The notes under the pieces were generated by a model. It made no database searches and was not told the origin of the DNA. It saw only the letters and a program-made list of their open reading frames with translations. A program made the position numbers and the translations under genes. A DNA stretch of 64,000 nt. Origin: F22 sp963668535. Lineage in GTDB: Bacteria > Bacteroidota > Bacteroidia > Bacteroidales > Bacteroidaceae. This document shows positions 17,636 through 25,909 of this stretch, piece after piece. The stretch spans positions 62,001 through 126,000 of the forward strand of contig OY764867.1 in assembly GCA_963668535.1 (NCBI GenBank). Reading direction: 5' to 3'. How positions within the stretch are numbered: the stretch's first letter is position 1; each line of letters opens with the position of its first letter.

Positions 17636-17671
17636 GTGTGCTCTCATGGTGAATGGGGGCACACTTTTTTT
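17636..17671 (+). terminator. Terminator of the dxr operon
   Basis: GTGTGC (17636-17641) pairs with GCACAC (17659-17664), extended inward by six more pairs including wobbles, followed by seven T (17665-17671). Confidence 0.85.
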
Positions 17672-17784
17672 GCATTACAACGAATTTTATTTACTATTAT
17701 TCACGTATTAAGGTCCGGTGGATTTGTCCAAATTTCGTCTATTCGATTCATTTGAATTTATTCTTGAAAAAAAGGGCGCTTCCT

Positions 17785-17816
17785 TTTGCTGAAATGCCAA
17801 TAAGTTACTACATTTG
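17785..17816 (+). promoter_or_regulatory. Promoter of the rseC-rnf operon
   Basis: TTTG (17785-17788), 20-bp spacer, TACATTTG (17809-17816): full consensus. Expected transcription start about 17823, giving a leader of about 30 nt before the ATG at 17855. Confidence 0.85.
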
Positions 17817-17854
17817 CGCTGTTTGTAAACTCGACTTTGCAAATTAAGATGATT

Positions 17855-18271
17855 ATGGCAGAAAATATTTCACATTCGGGGGTCATCAAATCTATTGATG
17901 GAGCCCATATTATAGTGCGTATACTACAGACTACTGGGTGTGCGTCTTGCAGTGCTAAAGGCATGTGCAATAGTGCAGAAAGCAAAGAACACGAAATAGA
18001 TATTATAGATCACTCTGGCCAATGGCATGTGGGTGATCGTGTACAAATTATTGGGAGTACGCAATTAGGGCTAAAAGCGGTGCTTTTAGCTTTTATCATG
18101 CCTTTTGTGGTGTTGGTGGGCGTGCTCTTTTTGTGCATTGCTGGACTTCATATGACAGAAGTAAGAGGTTCTGGATGGGCACTGGGTGCTACGGCGGTCT
18201 ATTATCTGATATTATCGCGATTTAAGCTGATGCTTAAAAAAGAGTTTGCCTTTCATATTGAAGCTGAATAG
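17855..18271 (+). CDS. rseC: RseC/MucC-family (SoxR-reducing system) protein
   Basis: 138 aa from the ATG at 17855 (an ATG two codons upstream is also possible). Two central TM helices (VLLAFIMPFVVLVGVLFLCIAG and a second near VYYLILSRF) follow an N-terminal domain with a Cys cluster, GCASCSAKGMC, typical of RseC. In other bacteria RseC works with the Rsx/Rnf complex in keeping SoxR reduced; in Bacteroidota its place as first gene of the rnf operon suggests a role in Rnf assembly or redox coupling. Confidence 0.88.
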   Translation: MAENISHSGVIKSIDGAHIIVRILQTTGCASCSAKGMCNSAESKEHEIDIIDHSGQWHVGDRVQIIGSTQLGLKAVLLAFIMPFVVLVGVLFLCIAGLHMTEVRGSGWALGATAVYYLILSRFKLMLKKEFAFHIEAE

Positions 18272-18339
18272 CGGAATAAGACAAACGTTGCTGTGAAAAA
18301 CAATAATAAATTGACCTATAAATTAACTGATTGATTCTT

Positions 18340-19239
18340 ATGAGTGGAATTATGATTGCGGTGATCGCTATTGCTGCCATTGGTCTGATAGCTGCGGCTA
18401 TCTTATACGTGGCTAGTAAGCGTTTTGCTGTGTATGAAGATCCGCGTATTGCGGAAATCAACGAGGTGTTACCTCAAGCCAATTGTGGTGGTTGTGGTTA
18501 TCCTGGATGTAGCGGGTTTGCTGCTGCATGTGCGGGAGCCGAAAGTCTTGATGGTTTGTATTGTCCAGTGGGGGGCCAACCGGTTATGACCGATGTGGCT
18601 AGTATCATGGGATTTGAAGCGCAAGAAGCAACTCCTAAGGTGGCTGTCGTGCGATGCCAAGGGTCTTGTGACCACCGTCCACGCACTTCGCAATACGATG
18701 GGATGATGACTTGTGCCATTGCTGCGGTAACCTATGGTGGTGAAACGGATTGTAGTTATGGATGTCTTGGATGTGGTGACTGTGTATCGGCATGTACATT
18801 TGATGCGATTCATATGAACCCTGAAACAGGTTTGCCTGAAGTCGATGCGGATAAATGTACGGCTTGTGGTGCTTGTGTAGAGGCTTGTCCAAAGAACATC
18901 ATCGAATTGCGCAATAAGGGTAAGAAGGACCGTCGAGTGTATGTATCTTGTGTGAATCAAGATAAAGGGGCGAAAACACGTAAAGCATGCGATATCGGTT
19001 GTATCGGTTGCGGTAAATGTGTCAAGGAATGTCCATTCGGTGCTATTACGCTTGTCAATAATGTGGCGTATATCGATTATGAAAAGTGTAAGTTGTGTCG
19101 CAAATGTGTAGCTGTATGCCCTACCCACGCGATTGTGGAAGTGAACTTCCCTGCTCGCAAGCCTAAGGTGGCCGTGGTGACTAAGGCTGAGGCACCTGCT
19201 GCAACAGAAGTGCCAGAGACACCAGAATCTAATGCTTAA
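18340..19239 (+). CDS. rnfB: Rnf complex subunit B, polyferredoxin
   Basis: 299 aa from the ATG at 18340. N-terminal TM helix, then the conserved 4Fe-4S domain (NCGGCGYPGCSGFA, residues ~52-65), then four ferredoxin-type motifs: CLGCGDCVSAC, CTACGACVEAC, CIGCGKCVKEC and CKLCRKCVAVC. It receives electrons from reduced ferredoxin and passes them into the Rnf complex at the membrane. With four clusters in the C-terminal part it is longer than proteobacterial RsxB and resembles the forms of anaerobes. Confidence 0.96.
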   Translation: MSGIMIAVIAIAAIGLIAAAILYVASKRFAVYEDPRIAEINEVLPQANCGGCGYPGCSGFAAACAGAESLDGLYCPVGGQPVMTDVASIMGFEAQEATPKVAVVRCQGSCDHRPRTSQYDGMMTCAIAAVTYGGETDCSYGCLGCGDCVSACTFDAIHMNPETGLPEVDADKCTACGACVEACPKNIIELRNKGKKDRRVYVSCVNQDKGAKTRKACDIGCIGCGKCVKECPFGAITLVNNVAYIDYEKCKLCRKCVAVCPTHAIVEVNFPARKPKVAVVTKAEAPAATEVPETPESNA

Positions 19240-19255
19240 CCATCCTAAATAGTAT

Positions 19256-20611
19256 ATGAAGACATTTAATATAGGTGGAATTCACCCCGAAGAAAATAAA
19301 TTCTCGGCTCATCAGCAGATTACGACTGCTGCGCTTCCATCAGAAGCTGTCGTGATGCTTGGCCAGCATATCGGTGCTCCGGCTAAGGCGATCGTAAAGC
19401 GTGGTGATGAAGTAAAAGTGGGACAAAAAATTGCAGAACCTGCTGGGTTTGTCTCTGCGGCGATTCACGCGCCAGTAAGTGGTAAAGTGACTAAAATTGA
19501 TGCTATACAAGATGCTAGTGGCTATGCTAAGCCTTGTATCATCATCAAGGTTGAAGGTGATGAGTGGCTAGAGGATATCGATCGTAGCGAAGAATTGGTT
19601 AAGGAAACAAGCCTTACTAGTGAGGAAATTATCGAGTGTGTCAAAGATAAGGGTATCGTGGGACTCGGTGGTGCTTGTTTTCCAACACATATCAAATTAA
19701 TGCCTCCTCCTGGAGAAAAAGCAGAATGCTTGATTATCAATGCGGTGGAGTGTGAACCGTATCTTACTGCCGACCATCAATTGATGCTGGAACATGCGGA
19801 AGAGATTCTAGTAGGTGTCAATCTGCTGATGAAGGCGGTGAAGGTCAACAAGGGTTTTATCGGTATTGAAAATAATAAGCCTGATGCTATCAAGTTGATG
19901 ACCAAGGTGGCTGCAAGTTATCCTGGTGTGACGGTGGTGCCTCTAAAGGTGCAATATCCTCAGGGAGGTGAAAAGCAGCTAATCGATGCGGTGCTTGGTA
20001 AACAAGTGGGTAGCGGCAAATTGCCTATCACAACTGGTGCGGTGGTACAGAATGTGGCTACGGCTTATGCGGTGTATCAAGCGGTGATGAAAAATAAACC
20101 GTTGATTGAACGTGTTGTATCGGTTACTGGTAAGTCGGTGGCTATCCCTTCAAATATTATGGCGCGTTTCGGTACACCTATGTTGCAACTGGTGGATATG
20201 GCAGGTGGCCTTCCAAAAGATGCTGGCAAGGTAATCGCTGGGGGTCCTATGATGGGTAAGGCTATTTCATCGCTTGAAATTGCTACTGTGAAAGGTTCAT
20301 CAGGTATCTTGATCATGACTGAGAAGGAAACTAGACGTGGCGAAATGCAGGATTGTATTCGTTGTGGAAAGTGTGTCGATGCTTGTCCTATGGGATTGGA
20401 ACCATATCTGCTAACTGCAGTGGGTATGAATCAAGACTGGGAACGTGCTGAAAAGGAAAATGCTATGGACTGTATCGAATGTGGTTCATGTGCGTTTGTT
20501 TGTCCAGCCAATCGCCCTTTGACGGACTACTGTCGTTTGAATAAGATGAAAGTTGGCGGTTTAATCCGTGCACGTCAAGCAGCTGCTCGTGAGGCAGAGA
20601 ATAAGAAATAA
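19256..20611 (+). CDS. rnfC: Rnf complex subunit C, NADH-binding
   Basis: 451 aa, 16 bp after rnfB. Peripheral subunit that binds FMN and NAD(H). The N-terminal barrel (GGIHPEENK, HIGAPAKAIVKRGDEVKVGQ) is followed by the Nqo1-like domain with GLGGACFPTHIK and CEPYLTADHQLMLE, an SLBB region, and two 4Fe-4S motifs CIRCGKCVDACP and CIECGSCAFVCP. It is the site where NAD+ is reduced or NADH oxidised. Acts on the cytoplasmic face. Confidence 0.96.
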   Translation: MKTFNIGGIHPEENKFSAHQQITTAALPSEAVVMLGQHIGAPAKAIVKRGDEVKVGQKIAEPAGFVSAAIHAPVSGKVTKIDAIQDASGYAKPCIIIKVEGDEWLEDIDRSEELVKETSLTSEEIIECVKDKGIVGLGGACFPTHIKLMPPPGEKAECLIINAVECEPYLTADHQLMLEHAEEILVGVNLLMKAVKVNKGFIGIENNKPDAIKLMTKVAASYPGVTVVPLKVQYPQGGEKQLIDAVLGKQVGSGKLPITTGAVVQNVATAYAVYQAVMKNKPLIERVVSVTGKSVAIPSNIMARFGTPMLQLVDMAGGLPKDAGKVIAGGPMMGKAISSLEIATVKGSSGILIMTEKETRRGEMQDCIRCGKCVDACPMGLEPYLLTAVGMNQDWERAEKENAMDCIECGSCAFVCPANRPLTDYCRLNKMKVGGLIRARQAAAREAENKK

Positions 20612-20639
20612 GAACCTAAACATTATTACCATAACAACA

Positions 20640-21629
20640 ATGAGTAAGAAATTAGTTGTATCGCTCTCTCCTCACGTACATAGTGGAGACAGTATTGCGA
20701 AAAATATGTATGGTGTCCTGATTGCATTGGCACCAGCAACGATTCTATCGGTAGTCTTCTTTGGCTTCGATGCGTTGCGCGTATTGCTGACCTCTGTAGT
20801 GGCTTGTGTGCTTACAGAGTTTGTGATTAATAAATGGCTGATGAAGCGTAGTCGATTGACTATTACGGATGGTAGTGCTATCTTGACTGGTTTGCTTCTG
20901 GCTTTTAATGTACCATCAAATCTTCCAGCTTGGATCATTATTATCGGTGCGATCTTTACGATCGGTGTCGGTAAGATGTCTTTCGGGGGATTGGGTAATA
21001 ACGTGTTTAACCCAGCGATTATGGGACGTGTGTTCCTATTGCTTTCTTTTCCTGTACAAATGACTACTTGGCCAGTGGAAATGGGTATCGATGGGCAAAC
21101 GGCGGCAACACCATTGAGCTTGATGAAGGAGGCGATCTCGTCGGGAGCTGGTTTGGATAAATTGCCTTCTACTTTTGAACTTTTCGTGGGTTCATTCCAC
21201 AATCTTGGTGCGGGATCACTTGGTGAGGTATCTGCCCTAGCCCTTCTTGTAGGTTTGGCGTTTATGCTATGGCGTAAGATTATCACATGGCACATCCCTG
21301 TGAGCATCTTGGCTACTGTGCTTGTGTTTACTGGACTTTTATATCTAGGCAATCCTGATCATTATGCATCTCCATTGGTACAGTTGAGTTCTGGTGGCTT
21401 GATGCTAGGTGCTATCTTTATGGCGACTGACTATGTGACATCTCCAATGTCAAAACAAGGTATGCTTCTATATGGTGTGGGTATCGGTCTGTTGACTGTA
21501 GTGATCCGTAACTGGGGGGCGTATCCAGAAGGTATGTCGTTTGCGATATTAATTATGAATGCATTTGTTCCACTTATCAATACGTACATCAAACCTCGTC
21601 GATTTGGTGTAGTAGCTAAGGCTAAGTAA
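20640..21629 (+). CDS. rnfD: Rnf complex subunit D
   Basis: 329 aa from the ATG at 20640; the frame runs upstream into rnfC but the family begins with the MSKKLVVSLSPHVHS segment. Integral membrane protein of the NqrB/RnfD family with about ten helices. A covalent FMN is attached to Thr in the motif TAATPLSL. It carries electrons through the membrane and is part of the ion path. Lies 28 bp after rnfC. Confidence 0.95.
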   Translation: MSKKLVVSLSPHVHSGDSIAKNMYGVLIALAPATILSVVFFGFDALRVLLTSVVACVLTEFVINKWLMKRSRLTITDGSAILTGLLLAFNVPSNLPAWIIIIGAIFTIGVGKMSFGGLGNNVFNPAIMGRVFLLLSFPVQMTTWPVEMGIDGQTAATPLSLMKEAISSGAGLDKLPSTFELFVGSFHNLGAGSLGEVSALALLVGLAFMLWRKIITWHIPVSILATVLVFTGLLYLGNPDHYASPLVQLSSGGLMLGAIFMATDYVTSPMSKQGMLLYGVGIGLLTVVIRNWGAYPEGMSFAILIMNAFVPLINTYIKPRRFGVVAKAK

Positions 21630-21656
21630 GAGAGGAATCTTAAAAAGTAGAATAAC

Positions 21657-22292
21657 ATGAAGAAATTAGAATCATCTCTTAAGAATATGCTACTGGTACT
21701 GACTTTAGTTTGTGCTGTGGCCACTGCCATTCTGGCTTATGTCAACAATTTGACCACTGCGCCTATTGCTGAATCGGCAGCGAAAACATTGAATGAAGCA
21801 ATCAAAGAAGTAGCTCCTGAATTTGATAATAACCCATCTACTGAGGCACAAAACGTAACGACTCCTGCTGGGGAGTTTGTGGTATATCCTGCTTCTAAAG
21901 GTGGTGTGTCTGTAGGGGCGGCTGTAAAAAGTAAAACAAATGGATTTGGTGGAGATTTGGAAATCCTTGTTGGATTTACTACTGACGGGACTATTAATGG
22001 GTACTCGATCTTGAAAACCAATGAAACTCCTGGACTAGGATCGAAAGCTGGTTTTTGGTTTAAACCTGCTGTGGCTGCCAAACCTACTCTGATTGAAAAG
22101 ATTTTTGGATTTACTGTGGCTTCTGCACCACGTAAAAGTGATATCACAGGCAAGAATCCAGAGAAAAATAATCTAACCGTACACAAAGATGGTGGTGAAA
22201 TCGATGAAATCACTGCGTCGACTATTACTTCACGTGCTTTTCTTTTGGCAGTGAGAAATGCGTATACGGCTTTTAAGAAAAACCAGAAATAA
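21657..22292 (+). CDS. rnfG: Rnf complex subunit G
   Basis: 211 aa with one N-terminal TM helix (NMLLVLTLVCAVATAILAYV) and a periplasmic FMN-binding domain. FMN is bound covalently to a Thr in the motif near residue 185, here ITASTITSRA. GLGSKAGFWFKP and similar segments are typical of the domain. It passes electrons between RnfD and the membrane iron-sulphur centre of RnfA/E. Lies 27 bp after rnfD and 8 bp before rnfE. Confidence 0.95.
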   Translation: MKKLESSLKNMLLVLTLVCAVATAILAYVNNLTTAPIAESAAKTLNEAIKEVAPEFDNNPSTEAQNVTTPAGEFVVYPASKGGVSVGAAVKSKTNGFGGDLEILVGFTTDGTINGYSILKTNETPGLGSKAGFWFKPAVAAKPTLIEKIFGFTVASAPRKSDITGKNPEKNNLTVHKDGGEIDEITASTITSRAFLLAVRNAYTAFKKNQK

Positions 22293-22300
22293 TACGAAGT

Positions 22301-22891
22301 ATGAAAAATAATTTCCAAATTCTAATCAACGGAATCGTTAAGGAGAACCCTACTTTTGTACTTCTTCTTGGTATGTGTCCAACGTTGGGGACGACTTCTT
22401 CGGCTATCAACGGGGCTGGTATGGGACTAGCAACTTTATTTGTGCTTGTCTGTAGTAATGTGGTAATATCAAGCATTAAAAGTATTATCCCTGATATGGT
22501 GCGTATCCCTGCTTTTATCGTTGTAATCGCATCTTTTGTGACTTTGCTTCAGATGGTGATGCAGGCATATCTTCCTGGATTGTATGCATCGCTTGGATTG
22601 TTTATTCCATTGATTGTGGTCAACTGTATCGTACTGGGTCGTGCAGAAGCTTTTGCTGCTAAGCATAAGGTGGTGCCTTCATTCTTTGATGGACTGGGTA
22701 TGGGACTTGGTTTCACGATTGCTCTGACTATCCTTGGGGCTACTCGTGAGTTCTTGGGAACTGGTAAGATCTTTGATTTTGCTATCGTACCTAGCAATTA
22801 TGGTATGCTTCTATTTGTGCTTGCACCTGGTGCATTTATCGTGTTGGGATACCTTATTGCACTTGTGAATCGTCTAACTCCTAAAGGATAA
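22301..22891 (+). CDS. rnfE: Rnf complex subunit E
   Basis: 196 aa, six TM helices. Paralogue of RnfA; together they form the membrane core and hold a [2Fe-2S] cluster through Cys residues: here C26 in LLGMCPTLGTTSS and C109 in VVNCIVLGRAEAF. The spacing to rnfG (8 bp) and rnfA (19 bp) shows one operon. Confidence 0.95.
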   Translation: MKNNFQILINGIVKENPTFVLLLGMCPTLGTTSSAINGAGMGLATLFVLVCSNVVISSIKSIIPDMVRIPAFIVVIASFVTLLQMVMQAYLPGLYASLGLFIPLIVVNCIVLGRAEAFAAKHKVVPSFFDGLGMGLGFTIALTILGATREFLGTGKIFDFAIVPSNYGMLLFVLAPGAFIVLGYLIALVNRLTPKG

Positions 22892-22910
22892 AATATAAAA
22901 ACGAATTGAT

Positions 22911-23594
22911 ATGGAATATCTAATAATATTTATCGGTGCGATATTTGTCAATAATATCGTGTTGTCACAGTTCTTGGGTATCTGCCCTTTCTTGGGGGTC
23001 TCGAAGAAGATTGAAACGGCGATTGGGATGAGTATGGCTGTTGCCTTTGTATTGACCATCGCTACCATTGTCACTTGGTTGTTGCAACACTTGGTGTTGG
23101 ATCCAAATAATCTACAATACCTGCAAACAATTACGTTTATTCTTGTAATTGCTTCGTTGGTGCAATTGGTGGAAATTATCTTGAAAAAGGTATCGCCTGC
23201 ATTGTATCAAGCACTTGGGGTGTTTCTTCCTTTGATCACAACAAACTGTGCTATCCTTGGGGTGGCTATCTTGGTGATCCAAAAAGATTATGCCCTACTC
23301 GAAGGAGTTGTTTTTGCCTTTAGTACTGCCCTTGGTTTTGGTTTGGCTTTAATCCTTTTTGCTGGTCTTCGTGAGCAGTTGGAATTCAGTGACCTACCTA
23401 AGTCTATGAAGGGTACACCTATCGCACTAATCGTGGCCGGTATGTTGGCTATGGCATTTATGGGATTCTCTGGGATTACACAATCTATGGAGAAAGCCAA
23501 CAAGGCTAAAGAGGAAAAAGTCAAGGTGATTGACGAACAAGCTAAAATACAAGCGGAAGTAACAACCACTGCTACTTATGTATTTAATGCGTAA
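22911..23594 (+). CDS. rnfA: Rnf complex subunit A with extra C-terminal tail
   Basis: 227 aa, six TM helices. Cluster Cys are C25 (FLGICPFLGV) and C113 (TTNCAILGVA). The usual family length is about 190-195 residues and the core ends here at about residue 190 (AFMGFSGITQ). It is followed by a charged, probably helical tail of about 35 residues (SMEKANKAKEEKVKVIDEQ...). The tail is in frame and runs to a clean stop before the terminator, so it is real rather than an artefact. Its role is not known to me. Confidence 0.93.
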   Translation: MEYLIIFIGAIFVNNIVLSQFLGICPFLGVSKKIETAIGMSMAVAFVLTIATIVTWLLQHLVLDPNNLQYLQTITFILVIASLVQLVEIILKKVSPALYQALGVFLPLITTNCAILGVAILVIQKDYALLEGVVFAFSTALGFGLALILFAGLREQLEFSDLPKSMKGTPIALIVAGMLAMAFMGFSGITQSMEKANKAKEEKVKVIDEQAKIQAEVTTTATYVFNA

Positions 23595-23621
23595 ATTATA
23601 AGCTGTCGGTAGACAGTGACA

Positions 23622-23657
23622 ACTCCCTGACCAGTACAATGGTCAGGGAGTTTTTTT
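23622..23657 (+). terminator. Terminator of the rnf operon
   Basis: ACTCCCTGACCA (23622-23633) pairs with TGGTCAGGGAGT (23640-23651), 12 bp, then seven T in all. Its T run contains the -33 box of the next promoter. Confidence 0.92.
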
Positions 23658-23686
23658 GTATAGAATCAAAATATGTCGTATCTTTG
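23655..23686 (+). promoter_or_regulatory. Promoter of the nitroreductase/DUF2520/kdsC group, overlapping the rnf terminator
   Basis: TTTG (23655-23658, the end of the terminator T run), 20-bp spacer, TATCTTTG (23679-23686): full consensus. Confidence 0.8.
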
Positions 23687-23755
23687 AAGCTGTTATATAG
23701 ATGTGGGGATATGTCCTAGCATCTTCCTATACATTTATTTTATACCGATATTAAG

Positions 23756-24487
23756 ATGACATCATTTGAATCATTACTAATCAATAGACGCTCATGCCGT
23801 CGATATACAGAGGAACAACTGACGCAAGAAGAAGTGGTTACTCTTTTGCAAGCGGGCTTATTGGCTCCTACTAGTAAGAATAGTCAATCTTGGCAATTTC
23901 TGGCTGTGGATGATAAAGAAAAGCTAGCCAAGATTGCGAAGTGCAAGGAAAAAGGAGCAAGCTTTGTCGATCGCGCTCCATTGGCCATTGTCGTACTAGC
24001 AGATCCTTTGTCCAGCGATGTGTGGATAGAGGATGCGAGTGTAGCAGCAAGTTATATTCAACTGCAGGCTGCGGCCTTAGGGTTGGGCAGTTGCTGGGTA
24101 CAGGTACGTGAGCGTTTCGCTGGACCGGGTATGACGGCTGGAGAATACCTTCATGAGGTGTTGAATATTCCATTGCAATTGCAAGTAGCGTGTATCATTA
24201 CTGTAGGGCATGCCGCCAAAGAGTATCCTGCTCATGATGTGTCCAAATTGCCTTGGGAGAAAATTGCCCTCAACGAATATCCTGCGATTGATCCTAGTGA
24301 AGCTGTACTACAAGACGAAACGGAAGGAGAGGAAACGACACCAGGCATTGATCCTACTGTCAGCGAATCTCTTGATCCTGCATTGTGGGAATCTACTGCG
24401 CTAGAAGTTAAATCTTCGGGTACAGTGATTGATAATAAAATAAGCCTAGATGGTACTCCACTGGATCAACTAGGGAATCCTGAATAA
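23756..24487 (+). CDS. Nitroreductase family protein with acidic C-terminal tail
   Basis: 243 aa. Residues 1-175 form an FMN-dependent nitroreductase: RRSCRRY at the N-terminus (FMN phosphate binding), APTSKNSQSWQF, and GLGSCWVQVRERFAG. Such enzymes reduce nitro or quinone compounds with NAD(P)H in the cytoplasm. Residues 180-243 form an unusual acidic, Thr/Ser-rich extension (DETEGEETTPGIDP...) that the family normally lacks. It is one base from the next gene, implying coupled translation. Confidence 0.88.
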   Translation: MTSFESLLINRRSCRRYTEEQLTQEEVVTLLQAGLLAPTSKNSQSWQFLAVDDKEKLAKIAKCKEKGASFVDRAPLAIVVLADPLSSDVWIEDASVAASYIQLQAAALGLGSCWVQVRERFAGPGMTAGEYLHEVLNIPLQLQVACIITVGHAAKEYPAHDVSKLPWEKIALNEYPAIDPSEAVLQDETEGEETTPGIDPTVSESLDPALWESTALEVKSSGTVIDNKISLDGTPLDQLGNPE

Positions 24488-24488
24488 A

Positions 24489-25307
24489 ATGGACGTGTCT
24501 ATGGCGACTGTAGCAAAAGATGTACGTGTGGTGCTCTTAGGCGCTGGCAATATGGCGACCAATCTGGGTTGTGCGCTGCAAAAAGCGCAGTGCGCTGTTG
24601 TGCAGGTGTATAGCCGTACGATGGCATCGGCTTCGTGTCTGGCTGAGCGTCTAGGTTGTGATGCAACGGATAGTCTAGACAGCTTAAATAAAGATGCCGA
24701 CGTGTATATCGTCGCACTGACTGATAATGCTTTGTTGGAACTAGGTCCTACGCTTCCATCGCTTGTGCCCGACAAATTGTGGGTACACACGGCTGGGACA
24801 GTGAATATGAGTGTTTGGGGCAATACAACAGCGCGTGTTGGAGTGTTCTATCCGATGCAATCGGTCAGTAAAGCGCAAGTGATCTCTTTGCAGGATGCAC
24901 CTATATTTGTAGAGGCGGTACAAGCACAAGATGAAGCCATGCTATATACTTTGGCACAAGCAATCACTTGTCATGCGTATAAGGCCAATAGTGAGCAGCG
25001 CCAAGCAATGCATCTTGCAGCTGTCTTTATCAATAATTTCAGTAACCAGATGTATGTTTGTGCAGAGGAAATACTCAGGAAGTTTGACTTACCTTTTGAG
25101 GTCATGTTGCCCTTGGTGGACAATACGGCGGCCAAGGTACATGATTTATCTCCTGTAGATGCGCAAACGGGGCCTGCAAAACGTTTGGATTACGATGTGA
25201 TACAAAAGCAGCATGCCATGTTGAAGGATTTTCCGCATTATCAAGAAATATACAAATTGGTGACAGAGGCGATTATCGCTTCTCAAACTACACATAATAA
25301 ACAATAA
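24489..25307 (+). CDS. Rossmann-fold/DUF2520 oxidoreductase-like protein
   Basis: 272 aa. The N-terminal NAD(P)-binding fold shows LLGAGNMATNLGCAL, and the C-terminal DUF2520 domain has VFINNFSNQMYVCAEEIL and GPAKRLDYDVIQKQ. Its family is related to F420-dependent NADP reductases and ketopantoate-reductase-like folds, but a substrate is not established. In Bacteroidales this gene lies next to kdsC, as here (17 bp upstream), so a link with envelope sugar metabolism is possible. Confidence 0.85.
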   Translation: MDVSMATVAKDVRVVLLGAGNMATNLGCALQKAQCAVVQVYSRTMASASCLAERLGCDATDSLDSLNKDADVYIVALTDNALLELGPTLPSLVPDKLWVHTAGTVNMSVWGNTTARVGVFYPMQSVSKAQVISLQDAPIFVEAVQAQDEAMLYTLAQAITCHAYKANSEQRQAMHLAAVFINNFSNQMYVCAEEILRKFDLPFEVMLPLVDNTAAKVHDLSPVDAQTGPAKRLDYDVIQKQHAMLKDFPHYQEIYKLVTEAIIASQTTHNKQ

Positions 25308-25324
25308 GTTTACACTATATACCT

Positions 25325-25846
25325 ATGTCAAGTATTAATTACCCTTTAGAAAAAATCAAGGCGCTTGCCTTCGATATAGACGGCGTGTTAAGTGCCGAAA
25401 CCATTACCCTGCATCCATCTGGGGAACCGCTACGTACGGCCAATATTAAGGATGGATATGCCTTACAATTGGCAGTGAAACAAGGTATTCATGTAGCGAT
25501 TATCACTGGTGGAAATACGGAGGCTGTGCGCACTCGGTACTCTAAATTGGGGGTAAGCGAACTATATATGGGTTCTGCTGTCAAAATTCTTGATTACCGT
25601 AAATGGCGTGATAGCTTGGGACTGCAAGACAACGAGATTCTATATATGGGTGATGATATTCCTGATATTGAGGTTCTTCAAACAGTTGGTTTACCATGTT
25701 GCCCCGCAGATGCTGTGCCTGAAGTCAAGGCAGTATGCAAGTATATCTCTCAAAAGGTTGGTGGACACGGGTGTGGTCGCGATGTCATCGAACAGGTACT
25801 TAAGGCTAAGAACTTGTGGATGCAAGGAGATGCTTTTGGGTGGTAA
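25325..25846 (+). CDS. kdsC: KdsC-type HAD phosphatase (KDO 8-phosphate phosphatase)
   Basis: 173 aa, the length of tetrameric C0-type HAD enzymes without a cap. Motif I is FDIDGVL (D17 nucleophile, D19), motif II is IITGG, and motif IV is MGDDIPDIEVL; PCCPADAVPEVK is typical for KdsC. It hydrolyses KDO 8-phosphate in LPS core synthesis. No kdsA, kdsB or kdsD in the window, so the annotation rests on sequence alone. Confidence 0.88.
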   Translation: MSSINYPLEKIKALAFDIDGVLSAETITLHPSGEPLRTANIKDGYALQLAVKQGIHVAIITGGNTEAVRTRYSKLGVSELYMGSAVKILDYRKWRDSLGLQDNEILYMGDDIPDIEVLQTVGLPCCPADAVPEVKAVCKYISQKVGGHGCGRDVIEQVLKAKNLWMQGDAFGW

Positions 25847-25909
25847 GTTCCCTACTCGCATATTTATTGATCTCTATATATCAAAACCTTTCATCTAAAA
25901 CCACTGCTT

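Noticed and set aside
16800..17675. 291-codon minus-strand frame opposite rlmD
   Set aside because: It reads through the rlmD terminator and lies antisense to a conserved enzyme. No recognisable domain.
17653..17847. 64-codon plus-strand frame after rlmD
   Set aside because: It begins inside the rlmD terminator and covers the rseC promoter.
18469..19128. 219-codon minus-strand frame opposite rnfB
   Set aside because: Thr/Arg/His-rich antisense of Cys-rich ferredoxin coding sequence; not a real protein.
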